This document shows, piece by piece, positions 49,486 through 58,562 of a stretch of 64,000 nt of DNA. The position numbers were made by a program, and so were the translations under genes. The stretch comes from a virus. The stretch lies in the IMG/VR virus record IMGVR_UViG_3300037010_003311, positions 124,001 to 188,000 of that record; one strand, 5' to 3'. Every line of letters begins with the position of its first letter. The stretch's first letter is position 1. The notes beneath the pieces were generated by a model that saw only the letters and a program-made list of their open reading frames with translations, ran no database searches and was not told the origin of the DNA.

Positions 49486-50596
49486 TTGGCCCTCTATTTT
49501 TTACTTTTAGTGTTTTTAGTAAACCATCGCAGAAGCACCCATTATGAGGGCAACACTTAGGAATAATAGCTTTAATATTTTTGAAAAAATTAAAATTTGT
49601 AGTAAGATCAGCCCGTATATTAAAACAAAATTGTTTTACTTCTCCACGAAAGTTAATTTCATAATTATTATTATAACAATCCCAACCTTTAAAATGTGCA
49701 AATTTTTTAGAATAGATATCATAATCATTTAATAATAGTGGAGTCTCTATATCTGGTTCGGACCAATAGATAATATTTGGTTTATATAAAGCCTCTTGTT
49801 CTAGGTACTGGAATTCATTATAAAATTCTTCTGTATAATTATGTAGTTTATGCATATCACCATCATCATATAAAAAATGTGGATGGATTTCTATCCCATT
49901 GGTTATCAATTCGCGAATTATATTCTTAATAAATGGCCAATATTTTTTATCTGGGTGCAGCATCACATTTACTTTATTTCTATAACCTTTATTTTGCATA
50001 GTTAAAATTTTATCAATGAACTGATTATATTTATCTATATATTCAAAATGAATGCTCCATAAAAAATATATTTTTGGACCACCCCTAGTATCATTAGAAG
50101 TTTGTTTTATAGAATTTTCATAATGATCAATATCTGGTAAAGATTCAAAGAACTCTAAAGGTTGGATGGAATTAGTAGTTATATATAGTCTAGAATCCGG
50201 GTGCCGGTTAATAGCTTTCCAACTTAATTCCATTAATTCCAAAAACCTAGGATGGATGGTTGGTTCACCACCTTGGAAACCTAAAAATATTGGTAGGGTG
50301 CTGCGCTCTAAAGCCGCTATAACTAGCTTTTGCCGGTTCCAAGTATCTTGCTTATTCCATAAACCATCTGGGGAATATTGTTTAATTGCATAACAGTAAG
50401 CGCAATTCAGTTGACACTTAGTACTAACGTCCCAGTGGATATATAACCGGTTAACTTTATGAATATGTTCTACTGATATGGCTTCTGGAGCAGTCGATAC
50501 AATATTTGTATTACCGTGACCCAATAGTTTAAATTCATTTAGTTTGTCTAAGATATCTATTTTTTCCATATTTAAGTAGTTCCATTTCATTTTCAT
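49460..50596 (-). CDS. Radical SAM protein with SPASM-like C-terminus (378 aa)
   Basis: The cluster motif is at Cys61/65/68 (TKCQLNCAYCYA) after a 55-residue N-terminal extension. FQGGEPTIHPRF is the SAM motif. The C-terminus is rich in cysteine (GWDCYNNN, KQFCFN, then KCCPHNGCFCD), as in SPASM proteins that hold extra Fe-S clusters and act on peptides or sugars. The start overlaps the upstream radical SAM gene by 62 bases, one of the longest overlaps here; a later ATG (MEKIDILDK) has no ribosome site. Confidence 0.8.
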   Translation of the reverse strand: MKMKWNYLNMEKIDILDKLNEFKLLGHGNTNIVSTAPEAISVEHIHKVNRLYIHWDVSTKCQLNCAYCYAIKQYSPDGLWNKQDTWNRQKLVIAALERSTLPIFLGFQGGEPTIHPRFLELMELSWKAINRHPDSRLYITTNSIQPLEFFESLPDIDHYENSIKQTSNDTRGGPKIYFLWSIHFEYIDKYNQFIDKILTMQNKGYRNKVNVMLHPDKKYWPFIKNIIRELITNGIEIHPHFLYDDGDMHKLHNYTEEFYNEFQYLEQEALYKPNIIYWSEPDIETPLLLNDYDIYSKKFAHFKGWDCYNNNYEINFRGEVKQFCFNIRADLTTNFNFFKNIKAIIPKCCPHNGCFCDGLLKTLKVKNRGPNENRVPIN

Positions 50597-51377
50597 AATT
50601 TATTTCTCTAAAGTTTTCTATTTCTAGTAGTGAGAGTTGACTCCAGTCTAAATCCTCTGAATAAGGTTTAAGTAGTCGTAGTTTAAAAATAGATAATGGG
50701 GTCTTTGTTAAATTATCAAAAAATCCATTTTTATTATATATATAATAATAAAAATTCTTAGATTTATATTCGTTTGATCCATTCCAATCATCAATAAAAT
50801 ATAAAATATCATATTGATTGAAAAAATTTATAAGTCGTTGATAATCTTTATTATTTGGATCAAGTATTGAAACTTCTAATATAGTATTTTTAGATTGTTT
50901 TAAATAATCTTGCAAGTCTAAAAATTTTGATTCAGTTTTAAGTTTCAATAATTCTGGATGAATACTTATATTTAAAATTAGTAATATATTAGTATCTTTA
51001 AATATATCTATTACATACTTATAAAAACTTAAAGACCCTGAAAAATTTGTAGGTATTACTAAACGAACAGCTTTGTCGGCAAACATATTCTTTATAAGAT
51101 TAAGATATGGTATAACAGTATCTTTAAATAATGATAACTCTCCACCTTGTATAATTAAAAAGAATTGTTCGATCTCGTTTTTCTTACATTCTAATAAAAA
51201 GAATTTTAGATTATAAGTTAATGTTTTTAAATCAATAAGCTTTTTTTGTGAAGTTTCTGAACCCTGTGAACAGTAACTACAACTGAAGTTACAATAACTA
51301 GTTAATTCTATTGTTAGATTCACACTTTTTAATTTTGGGTTAATTTTTAACCGTTGTATTATTGAGGAATCTTTCAT
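50535..51377 (-). CDS. Radical SAM protein without auxiliary cluster (280 aa)
   Basis: Motif at Cys29/33/36 (TSYCNFSCSYCSQG) and a GGE motif in LIIQGGELSLF. There are no cysteines after the barrel, so only the SAM cluster is present. The N-terminal 25 residues are basic. It overlaps the GT2 gene upstream and the next radical SAM gene downstream, so translation is coupled on both sides. Ribosome site GGAG. Substrate unknown. Confidence 0.8.
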   Translation of the reverse strand: MKDSSIIQRLKINPKLKSVNLTIELTSYCNFSCSYCSQGSETSQKKLIDLKTLTYNLKFFLLECKKNEIEQFFLIIQGGELSLFKDTVIPYLNLIKNMFADKAVRLVIPTNFSGSLSFYKYVIDIFKDTNILLILNISIHPELLKLKTESKFLDLQDYLKQSKNTILEVSILDPNNKDYQRLINFFNQYDILYFIDDWNGSNEYKSKNFYYYIYNKNGFFDNLTKTPLSIFKLRLLKPYSEDLDWSQLSLLEIENFREINYENEMELLKYGKNRYLRQTK

Positions 51378-51999
51378 CTTTATTATGCTCCGGAAAACTT
51401 ATATTATCTAAACCATCACATGTTTGGATAAACATTTGTTTTTTTATTAAGGTTATTTTGCCATCCGAGCCATCCACGGATTGTTTAAGTATTTGAAAAA
51501 GTTTCCAATCATTATCTAGGTGATTATTTAATAACTCAGATGGAAAACTAGGTAATAATTCTTTTTTAAAAATAATTTGCGAAAGTTGGAATAAATCATT
51601 TGTAGTTTCTATTTTAAAATTATTTCTATAAGTTAGTTGTAGTAACCGATCTTCTAATTTAGCCGGTTTGTAATTCATATAAATTAATGAAGAATCTAAA
51701 ACTAAATGTTCAACAAAAGATGATGATAAATAATCATCGTCTTCTAAAAAGTAAATGTATTCACCACTAGCTAAATCAAATAAATGTTTATATAAATAAC
51801 CTAAATTATTATTACTATAATATGAATATCTAATCGGGTAAGAATCGGAGTATATTTCCTGAATATCTTTACTATCGTTATTAACGAGAACTTCTATATT
51901 AAATGAAAATTTAAACTGTAAAATACTATTAATACACCGTTCAAATAACTTTGGTCGGTTATGAGTTAAAATCAATATGCTCAATTTGGGGATAGACAT
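51340..51999 (-). CDS. GT2-family glycosyltransferase (GT-A fold)
   Basis: A 219-aa protein that starts with the GT2 signature LSILILTHNRPKLFERCINS (7-26). The metal-binding acidic motif is EDDDYL (86-91), preceded by an aromatic strand YIYFL. These enzymes transfer a sugar from a nucleotide donor. The protein is shorter than typical GT2 enzymes (about 250-300 aa), with a reduced acceptor lobe. It is encoded between radical SAM genes with overlaps of 38-41 bases, so it works in the same unit. Ribosome site AAAAGGAAA. Donor and acceptor are not known. Confidence 0.8.
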   Translation of the reverse strand: MSIPKLSILILTHNRPKLFERCINSILQFKFSFNIEVLVNNDSKDIQEIYSDSYPIRYSYYSNNNLGYLYKHLFDLASGEYIYFLEDDDYLSSSFVEHLVLDSSLIYMNYKPAKLEDRLLQLTYRNNFKIETTNDLFQLSQIIFKKELLPSFPSELLNNHLDNDWKLFQILKQSVDGSDGKITLIKKQMFIQTCDGLDNISFPEHNKDERFLNNTTVKN

Positions 52000-53014
52000 C
52001 TTGCTTTCCTTTTAATTGTTTTTCTATACCATCACATTCTTTAAACCATTTACATTTCATACACTCTTTTGGCTTATAATAAGTGTATTCTCTAGATCGT
52101 TTTGCTGCATTCCATCCTAATTCTAAAGACTCGGACCAAGTATATTGTTTATTATTATCAAATTTATAATCTCCATTATAAACTTCTTTATTCCAATCAG
52201 TTGTATCAAATACGTGCTGAAACTGACCATAAACTAAATCTGTAAATTCCCCAGCAAAGCAAAAGGGCAAATACCGAATACGAATATCAAATTCTGGATA
52301 ACTAACTTTAAGCTGGCGTATAGTATTCAAAACTGGAACACTAAGCTCTTCGTATTTAATTATGTTGGATTTTGCATTATCATCCCAATAATTATGAAAT
52401 ATGAAATTTACTTGTTTTAATCCAAACTTGATAAAATGGTATATTACTTGTAAAAAACTATTATCTATACAATTACGGTTACTAGTTGTAATAGTGCAGT
52501 TAATACGGGTTATAATACCATTAGATAATGAATTGGTAATAGCTTTAACTAAGTTTTTATAAGCTCCTGGTTTACCAACTATTTCATCATGATAATGATC
52601 GGTACCATGCATACTGAATAAAATCTCTTTTAATCCATAATCTTTAGACTTAAGAAGGAAATCAAGATCTTTAAATTTTTGACCATGACTAAGAGTACTA
52701 ACATGATCAAATCCTTCGTTACAATATTTTAAAATCCTAAACCAGTCTGGGTGAATACTACTTTCTCCACCACTAAGTTCGATTTCTTTAATAAGGCTAT
52801 AACTGCTAATATAATCAATACGGTCTTTAATAATTTTAAAATTATCCATCTTATCTAAACGATCTTTATAATAACAGAATGTACAATTCAGATTACAAAG
52901 AGTTCCGGTATCCAATTTTGCTCGCTTACAAAGAGGGTTAGTTTGTTCGGACCATAATGGATTAATTTCTGGCGTAGCAATTAAATTATAATTCATTTTA
53001 TCCCTTTTTTCCAT
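51959..53014 (-). CDS. Radical SAM protein with C-terminal cysteine cluster (351 aa)
   Basis: Motif at Cys40/44/47 (GTLCNLNCTFCYYK), SAM motif LSGGESSIHPDW and a terminal CMKCKWFKEC typical of an auxiliary Fe-S site. Two starts are possible: ATG 53014 behind AAAGG or ATG 52996 (MNYNLIATPE) behind AAAGGGATAA; the second gives 345 aa and is just as likely. A 9-bp hairpin lies just upstream. It is followed by the GT2 gene with a 41-base overlap. Confidence 0.8.
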   Translation of the reverse strand: MEKRDKMNYNLIATPEINPLWSEQTNPLCKRAKLDTGTLCNLNCTFCYYKDRLDKMDNFKIIKDRIDYISSYSLIKEIELSGGESSIHPDWFRILKYCNEGFDHVSTLSHGQKFKDLDFLLKSKDYGLKEILFSMHGTDHYHDEIVGKPGAYKNLVKAITNSLSNGIITRINCTITTSNRNCIDNSFLQVIYHFIKFGLKQVNFIFHNYWDDNAKSNIIKYEELSVPVLNTIRQLKVSYPEFDIRIRYLPFCFAGEFTDLVYGQFQHVFDTTDWNKEVYNGDYKFDNNKQYTWSESLELGWNAAKRSREYTYYKPKECMKCKWFKECDGIEKQLKGKQDVYPQIEHIDFNS

Positions 53015-53025
53015 TAATAATACCT

Positions 53026-53075
53026 TTGTGTAGATAATTGATTTTTCTCTTAAAGATAGTAGTTACTCTACACAA
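53026..53075. other. Hairpin just upstream of a radical SAM gene
   Basis: TTGTGTAGA and TCTACACAA (9 bp, loop 32 bases) in the gap between the GT-B-like gene and the radical SAM gene. On the minus strand the second arm runs directly into the ribosome site AAAGG, so folding could limit access to it. Confidence 0.35.
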
Positions 53076-53079
53076 TTCG

Positions 53080-54066
53080 TTATTTTTTACCAAGAATTTG
53101 TCTTATCGTTTCGATAATTATATCCGAATCATCCAAATATAAGCTATCGAAATTATTTTCTATATCCCATTTTCTAACCATCAGACCAGTGTCGATTTTT
53201 AAATAATCTTCGTCAATATCATTATCGTAAATTACTGGAATACCAAAATATTTACATTCCGCAATCATACGAGGACTACAATCCCATTTACGATCTATTG
53301 GTGTATAGATATATGCTGACATAATTTCAAAAATATTATGGATTGGTACTACTCTATAGCAAACTTGTTTATCAATAATAGGATTATCAAGTAAAGGGCT
53401 CTCTTTATTAATAAGAATAAGTAAGCGTTCGTGGTTATTCAAATTAGATAAATGTTTTTTAATAGTACAATTATCGATCAGTTTACAATTACTCGTAGCA
53501 TATAATATTACATTCTTTGGTAATTGACTTTCCATATGATTAAAGCTATCAGTTTTTAATATTGGATTTAAAGCATTAAAGTTTAATTTTTTAACATAAT
53601 TAAGTTTCTTTGCATTGAGTGGTAATTTATAATTTAATCGTTCATCCACCATAAATAATATTTTATCAATTAAGTTATTATACAACTGGAACTTGGAGTA
53701 ATCTCTAGTCCCACATGGAAATAAAATCAAACCTTTTACATTATATATATTTACCTCATTAAGTAAACCATCGGTAAAAATTAGAATGGAGTTAGGACAA
53801 TTATAAATTCTTGGCCTACTAAATTTAATTTTTAAATCTTTTACTAAATTTGGATCATACTTAGATAATGCTATTTCCATTTCTTCTTTACTAATATCCT
53901 CACCAAAAACTATTTCAACTTTATAATATTTATTTAGTAAGATATAATATTCGATTACTTCAAAAAAATGGCCACAAATTCCATGTTTATTATCATGACT
54001 ACTATAAGTAAGTATTACTTCTGCATCCGAAGTAAAAGCCAATTGCTTTTTAATTTTATTTTCCAT
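53080..54066 (-). CDS. GT-B-like glycosyltransferase-related protein (328 aa)
   Basis: A 328-aa protein with alternating strands and helices. An N-terminal region with GHFFEVIEYYILLNK (about 32-46) and a C-terminal half containing SPRMIAECKYFGIPVIYDN (about 272-290) resemble the nucleotide-sugar-binding half of GT-B glycosyltransferases, where an Arg/Glu-containing helix precedes a GIPVI strand. The 280-aa protein at 57074-57916 shows the same layout, so the two seem to be related. No signal peptide. It overlaps the upstream radical SAM gene by 11 bases. The family call is moderate. Confidence 0.5.
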   Translation of the reverse strand: MENKIKKQLAFTSDAEVILTYSSHDNKHGICGHFFEVIEYYILLNKYYKVEIVFGEDISKEEMEIALSKYDPNLVKDLKIKFSRPRIYNCPNSILIFTDGLLNEVNIYNVKGLILFPCGTRDYSKFQLYNNLIDKILFMVDERLNYKLPLNAKKLNYVKKLNFNALNPILKTDSFNHMESQLPKNVILYATSNCKLIDNCTIKKHLSNLNNHERLLILINKESPLLDNPIIDKQVCYRVVPIHNIFEIMSAYIYTPIDRKWDCSPRMIAECKYFGIPVIYDNDIDEDYLKIDTGLMVRKWDIENNFDSLYLDDSDIIIETIRQILGKK

Positions 54067-54874
54067 TATTATTCCAGTTTTGTTTACATATATTAAAGTT
54101 TTTTAAACTATTAATTGTTGGCTGAAATTGATTAGAACTAAATGAGGTACATGTTTTGCATATATCTGGAGTGATACCATCTTTAAAATCTTTAAATAAT
54201 TTATATCGTTTACCATCTAAATAAAGATCTTTAAAATTGGTTTTATAAATATTTCCAAGTATAGCATCTTTAGTGAGATCGGTTGGTTCTCCGGAACAAG
54301 TGCAATAATTGAAATCACCATTTGATAAAATTCGTGGTACCCATAGATTTGAACACACTCCAGTTATTTTTGGAACATTTATTCGGGATTGAGTTTCACA
54401 ATCATAATCATAAAATCTGTTCCGATTACTTAATTCGATATTGATACCATATTGTTTTGCAAGTTGAATATTTTCTTCAATCTTATAAAAAAATTTATCC
54501 TTAGCTCTTGTCTGGTATTTAAATTCTTCTATCCCATCGCATCCATAATGAGAAACATGAATTTTTAATTTTTTTAAATTAATACCATTCGTAGTTAACT
54601 TATCGAAATTTATTTTAGAAAAATTTGTATGAAATTCAATTGTTTTAAGATTTGAATTGGTGAATAATTTTAGAATTTCATATATATCTGGGTGCAAAAA
54701 TATTTCACCTCGACTTGGAGTTAATTTTAAATATGTTATTTTTAGTTCATTGATATCTTTAATTAAAGTTTTGATTGTGTCGAGGTTAATTATTTCTAAT
54801 GGTTCTTTTGTATTACCCGCCCCACAAAAATAGCACTTAAAATTACACTGATTAATGATCTCAATTGCCAACAT
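54056..54874 (-). CDS. Radical SAM protein with SPASM-like C-terminus (272 aa)
   Basis: Cysteines 10, 14 and 17 form the cluster motif (INQCNFKCYFCGAG). The usual GGE motif is changed to PSRGEIFLHPD. The C-terminal part has several cysteines (GVCSNLW, NYCTCSGEPTDL, ICKTCTSFSS) in the order of a SPASM/twitch region (CSNLW... in a strand followed by GNI). It is the first radical SAM gene of the island in transcription order, overlapping the 121-aa gene by 14 bases. Ribosome site AAAAGG. Confidence 0.8.
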   Translation of the reverse strand: MLAIEIINQCNFKCYFCGAGNTKEPLEIINLDTIKTLIKDINELKITYLKLTPSRGEIFLHPDIYEILKLFTNSNLKTIEFHTNFSKINFDKLTTNGINLKKLKIHVSHYGCDGIEEFKYQTRAKDKFFYKIEENIQLAKQYGINIELSNRNRFYDYDCETQSRINVPKITGVCSNLWVPRILSNGDFNYCTCSGEPTDLTKDAILGNIYKTNFKDLYLDGKRYKLFKDFKDGITPDICKTCTSFSSNQFQPTINSLKNFNICKQNWNNNGK

Positions 54875-55226
54875 CTATAAGACCTTTTCGATTATCAGAA
54901 GCTATGGTTTTACACACTCGATAATCAAGTCGTTTAATCTTTCTGTAAACGTTAGGGTAATCCATTTTCAGATTATCTAAATAAATTTTAAAACAATCAA
55001 GTTCGAATTCAATCTCGGAAAAGTATTCAGTGGTTTGATTAAAAAAGAGTTTCGTGGCTGGATCAGCAACCGTTTCAATACCTACCTCAAAGTTTTTACT
55101 TCGGCCACATAACATGTAGTTATATGTGGCTAGTTGTGGTATAGTATTAGCTATATTAACAGACCGTAGATTATTGGAATTTAACTGAGATGATTCTTTA
55201 TCACATTCGTATTTTGGATCTGGCAT
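54861..55226 (-). CDS. Unknown small protein at the head of the radical SAM island (121 aa)
   Basis: A 121-aa protein with three cysteines, mixed charge and an EIEFELDCFKIYLDNLKMDY helix. No family is recognised. Start ATG 55226 behind AAGGATTAG, 13 bases after the helicase stop. Because it is the first gene of the overlapping run that leads into six radical SAM genes, it could be a substrate or regulator, but it may equally belong with the helicase gene. Confidence 0.5.
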   Translation of the reverse strand: MPDPKYECDKESSQLNSNNLRSVNIANTIPQLATYNYMLCGRSKNFEVGIETVADPATKLFFNQTTEYFSEIEFELDCFKIYLDNLKMDYPNVYRKIKRLDYRVCKTIASDNRKGLIDVGN

Positions 55227-55239
55227 TAATCTAATCCTT

Positions 55240-56766
55240 TTAACTTTTTAATATATATATTTGTCTACCACGAGTAATAGCAACATATATTAATCGTAGC
55301 ACTGTATCTAAATCTTTACGTAAGAATGCAATAAGTTCATCACCATTAATGAAAACGTGGTCATACGTGCTCCCTTGTAGCTTATGGAAAGTATTAGCAA
55401 ATACTGGTCTAACGAAAGCGTATTTCTTTTTGAAATCATAGAACTTTGCCCAAGCATCCCGTCTTTTGCTACCAACTTCTTTAGATGCTATATCAGCAAG
55501 TTGTTTTAGTTTCTCTTGGTACTTCTTAACATATTTTGAATCTAGAATATTAAATGTTAAACCATCTTCGTCGGTACAGTACCAATACTCATACTGTTTA
55601 TCGAATGTTTGCTTATGTTTAATTTCAGCTATAGTAACTATATCTCCATTATTGTATTGGATACCACCATTTTTATCATATGGTTTTAAAAAGATAATTT
55701 TTTCACCAGGGATATATTCTGGAATAATACCATCTGGATAATCATTAATGTTATTCATATATCTAATATAAGTATTATACTCTTGTACTAGTCTATTAGT
55801 ATAGCATCCAATAATTTTATCTTCGGTCTCTATTTCAAAGTACCTTTTCATAAACTGTCCAGCATCGGAAAAGCATTCTATATCTGGTTTAGGAGTAGTC
55901 ATGAATTCCATCAATTTAGATATGTTGTATTGCTCATTATCATTGATGCATTCAATAAGCCATAAAGCAAAATGGGTAATACTCGAATCTTCTTTTTGTC
56001 GTACAACTTGCTTAAGTTCATATCTATTTACTAATGGGTTTCGTTTATTAAAAATAAAATTCATTTGGCCATTTACTGGCTTAATTTGATAACTGTCCCC
56101 AATAAAGATAATCTGTTTCCTGACACGGTTAGAAAGCAGTTCAAATAGCATCATAGCCATATCATGATTAATCATACTAGACTCATCCACAATTAGATAA
56201 TCGCAATAAATAATGTCTGCTCTAAGGTCTACTTCATTATTTACAAATATTTCGTTACCATCGTCGTCTATAGCGTGTTTTAAACCAAGAAACGAATGTA
56301 ACGTTTTAAAATATAAGCGTCTACTCATTTCGAGGTCAAAATCGTCCATTTCAAGCTGACGTTGAATCATATTCTTAATGACTTTTAAAGCCTGGTGTGT
56401 TGGAGTGATAATTGCTATAGTTGGATAACTTTCGCTTTCATAAAGTCGTTCGACCACATTACTAGTAATTGTACTTTTACCGGTCCCGGCAAAACCTTCA
56501 ATACTAATAACTTGTTCGGTTTTATCTTTATTTTCTAAAATATTAGTAGTGACGTATTCTTGGATCTCATTTAGATCAATTTCTAATTTTTTAGGTTTAA
56601 CTTTCTTTGGTTTTGGGGCTATATCCCACCCACCCAAATAAAACTCTTCTTCTACTATAGGGACCGTAGGCATTTGTGGTGGATTTGGTGCAGTCGTTAC
56701 TTCAACTGCTTCTTGTGCCCCAATTACTTCACCCTCTAACTCGGTATCTAATATTATTGATTTCAT
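55240..56766 (-). CDS. dda: Dda-like SF1B DNA helicase
   Basis: A 508-aa 5'-3' DNA helicase related to T4 Dda (439 aa). Walker A GFAGTGKST (91-99), Walker B LIVDESSM (191-198), motif III IFIGDSYQIKP, and the C-terminal motifs FANTFHKLQGSTYDHVFING and AITRGR are all clear. Dda helps to start replication and strips proteins from DNA. A 60-residue Pro/Glu-rich N-terminal tail is extra. I use ATG 56766 behind GAGGAG; the upstream frame starts inside a hairpin. It is the only clear replication gene in the window and lies between the 49-aa gene and the radical SAM island. Confidence 0.9.
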   Translation of the reverse strand: MKSIILDTELEGEVIGAQEAVEVTTAPNPPQMPTVPIVEEEFYLGGWDIAPKPKKVKPKKLEIDLNEIQEYVTTNILENKDKTEQVISIEGFAGTGKSTITSNVVERLYESESYPTIAIITPTHQALKVIKNMIQRQLEMDDFDLEMSRRLYFKTLHSFLGLKHAIDDDGNEIFVNNEVDLRADIIYCDYLIVDESSMINHDMAMMLFELLSNRVRKQIIFIGDSYQIKPVNGQMNFIFNKRNPLVNRYELKQVVRQKEDSSITHFALWLIECINDNEQYNISKLMEFMTTPKPDIECFSDAGQFMKRYFEIETEDKIIGCYTNRLVQEYNTYIRYMNNINDYPDGIIPEYIPGEKIIFLKPYDKNGGIQYNNGDIVTIAEIKHKQTFDKQYEYWYCTDEDGLTFNILDSKYVKKYQEKLKQLADIASKEVGSKRRDAWAKFYDFKKKYAFVRPVFANTFHKLQGSTYDHVFINGDELIAFLRKDLDTVLRLIYVAITRGRQIYILKS

Positions 56767-56815
56767 TTTTACTCCTCTATTTTCTTTAACCTTTATTTTT
56801 AACGCGTGAGAAATA

Positions 56816-56835
56816 TAGCGGTGGTTTCCCACCGC
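56816..56835 (-). other. Stable GNRA-loop hairpin before the helicase gene
   Basis: On the minus strand AGCGGTGG-GAAA-CCACCGCT, an 8-bp G+C-rich stem with a GAAA tetraloop, overlapping the last base of the 49-aa frame's stop. No T-run follows, so it may stabilise or process the mRNA rather than terminate it. Confidence 0.55.
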
Positions 56836-56984
56836 TATTTTAAACCTTTTGATTTTGCCAGAATATAATCATCGATTATGGTTGATTGATTATATATACC
56901 ATTTGTATTTCTAGAAGCATTTGAACCACGCTCCATCATAAAGACCGAGACCATTCTCACTTTTGATAAAATATATTTTAACAT
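56835..56984 (-). CDS. Small protein, 49 aa, unknown
   Basis: A 49-codon frame from ATG 56984 (MLKYILSKVRMVSVFMMERG..., then STIIDDYILAKSKGLK) ending in TAG. An AAAAGGAT ribosome site lies about ten bases upstream and a promoter-like box 44 bases upstream. The N-terminus is amphipathic and basic. No family. It fills the otherwise empty gap between the helicase and the GT-like gene, which supports it being real. Confidence 0.5.
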   Translation of the reverse strand: MLKYILSKVRMVSVFMMERGSNASRNTNGIYNQSTIIDDYILAKSKGLK

Positions 56985-57027
56985 TGTTGGTGAATCCTTT
57001 TCTTTTAAGAATTACAAGTTGCTTATA

Positions 57028-57037
57028 TATTTCTATT
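57028..57037 (-). promoter_or_regulatory. Promoter-like AATAGAAATA before the 49-aa and helicase genes
   Basis: One base differs from TATAGAAATA. It is 44 bases upstream of ATG 56984 and would also serve the helicase and the genes after it. Confidence 0.45.
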
Positions 57038-57073
57038 ATTACTATTTAATAGTTTTAGACCGATGCATGATTG

Positions 57074-57916
57074 TTAATCATTTAAAAAATCTTTTATAAG
57101 AATATCATTTTCCGTTAGCCAATATTCATTTAAATCGTTGGATGTGTACCTATCATAAATACTATCATTTTTATATTCATCTTTCACAAATATAACGTTC
57201 AAATTTTTTTTATAGAATTTAGCTTCCGGGATCAATCTATTATTAGTATCTAGCGCACCATTATGAACATAAAGAATATTATTAACCGTATCATATATAT
57301 TTAAATTTTGAGTATGTGTCTTAAAAATATAATCGGGTGGTAAAAATGCTCGTATATCGTTAACGGTTGATGACAAGCTAGAAACATAGGTTTTATTATT
57401 TTTTATATCGGATTGTAGTTCTTTAAATATATCGAATTTTAATTTAAGACGAGTTCGTTTAAAAAATTTCTGATAATCATAATAACCATATATAGTAGTG
57501 ATTGGATAGGGAATACCCAATTTCATATCTTTAGTATTATTACAATAAAGATATTTAATACCATTTGGGTTGAGCCAATAAATTTCATTATAGCTTTTTA
57601 CATCAAGAAATAATACTTTATCCAATTTCAAAGAATAACAATCAAGTCTAGAAATAAATTTAATATTATCTAGCACTTGTTCTATGATTTCCGGTTTATA
57701 TTTATTATTATAAAGTGTAAGAACTTTTTCTTTGATTTTAGTATCATTTGGATCGCAAACTATATAAAAATTTATCGTCGCATCATTATTTTTGCCAATA
57801 ATTTGGAATAATTGGTAAAAATATTCAAATGTATAAAGTAAGGTGCCATTAATTTGATTATATTTTTGCCAATAATAAACCACTCCATATTTTATCTTTG
57901 AATCAGATACTAACAT
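57074..57916 (-). CDS. Glycosyltransferase-like protein, relative of 53080-54066 (280 aa)
   Basis: I start it at ATG 57916 (MLVSDSKIKYG), overlapping the previous gene by 14 bases; the longer frame overlaps by 98. Layout: an N-terminal helix TLLYTFEYFYQLFQIIG, Rossmann-like strands, then NRLIPEAKFYKKNLNVIF near residue 230-247, matching the PRMIAECKYFG element of the 328-aa protein, and a closing acidic helix. This suggests a GT-B-type sugar transferase, though a catalytic site cannot be pointed out. It is downstream of the fibre-endonuclease block and ends before a promoter-like box. Confidence 0.45.
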   Translation of the reverse strand: MLVSDSKIKYGVVYYWQKYNQINGTLLYTFEYFYQLFQIIGKNNDATINFYIVCDPNDTKIKEKVLTLYNNKYKPEIIEQVLDNIKFISRLDCYSLKLDKVLFLDVKSYNEIYWLNPNGIKYLYCNNTKDMKLGIPYPITTIYGYYDYQKFFKRTRLKLKFDIFKELQSDIKNNKTYVSSLSSTVNDIRAFLPPDYIFKTHTQNLNIYDTVNNILYVHNGALDTNNRLIPEAKFYKKNLNVIFVKDEYKNDSIYDRYTSNDLNEYWLTENDILIKDFLND

Positions 57917-58562
57917 AACCAGCTTTTGATATCCAATCTTTTTTAAATCTATTATAAATCTCAGTTGATTCTTCCAATGTATCAGCGTCACGAATCTCAT
58001 TTTTTAGTTTACAATAATTATCGTATGCGGCAAACGCTCTAGATATTTCATCCTTATTCATTAGATACTTTTCTAGAAGATCAATAAGTTCATCATTTTC
58101 TTTTTCTAATATTTCAATATACTTTTCTTCTTTATTTGCATCAGTAATAAAATAACCTTGTTCCATAAGACTATTATTTAGTACTATAAATTCATAATAG
58201 GTAAGATTTGCAACTGTATTAATTTTTTGATCAAAGAATCTTTCTGCTTCAAGTAATATGTTTTGCTTCGCTTGTTCAAGCAATACATCAACGTGTATCT
58301 CTGGTAAAGAATCTTTTACAACTATATCATATGGCTCGAGTTTTGTTAAACCTCTAAATTCGGTTATCAATACCGCTTTATCAAGTTTTAGGTATTTGTC
58401 TACTTTTGTAGCACTTGCTTTAGTTAATGGTGCAATCCTATACCCAATATCATAATCCTTAAGTTTACTACTAGTTTGATCAATGATTTCGATTATTTGA
58501 TATAGGCCAATCTGTATTTTTTTACATAATGCAAATTTTGCTGCATTTTGATTTTTTTCCAT
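57903..58562 (-). CDS. Unknown protein downstream of the fibre block (219 aa)
   Basis: ATG 58562 (MEKNQNAAKFALC) is preceded by AAGGAAAA, so I do not use the longer frame, which would overlap the endonuclease gene by 119 bases. The protein is helical and charged, with heptad-like Leu/Ile spacing in residues 155-205. Its size and place two genes after a tail fibre recall fibre-assembly chaperones, but there is no clear motif. Unknown. Confidence 0.5.
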   Translation of the reverse strand: MEKNQNAAKFALCKKIQIGLYQIIEIIDQTSSKLKDYDIGYRIAPLTKASATKVDKYLKLDKAVLITEFRGLTKLEPYDIVVKDSLPEIHVDVLLEQAKQNILLEAERFFDQKINTVANLTYYEFIVLNNSLMEQGYFITDANKEEKYIEILEKENDELIDLLEKYLMNKDEISRAFAAYDNYCKLKNEIRDADTLEESTEIYNRFKKDWISKAGYVSI

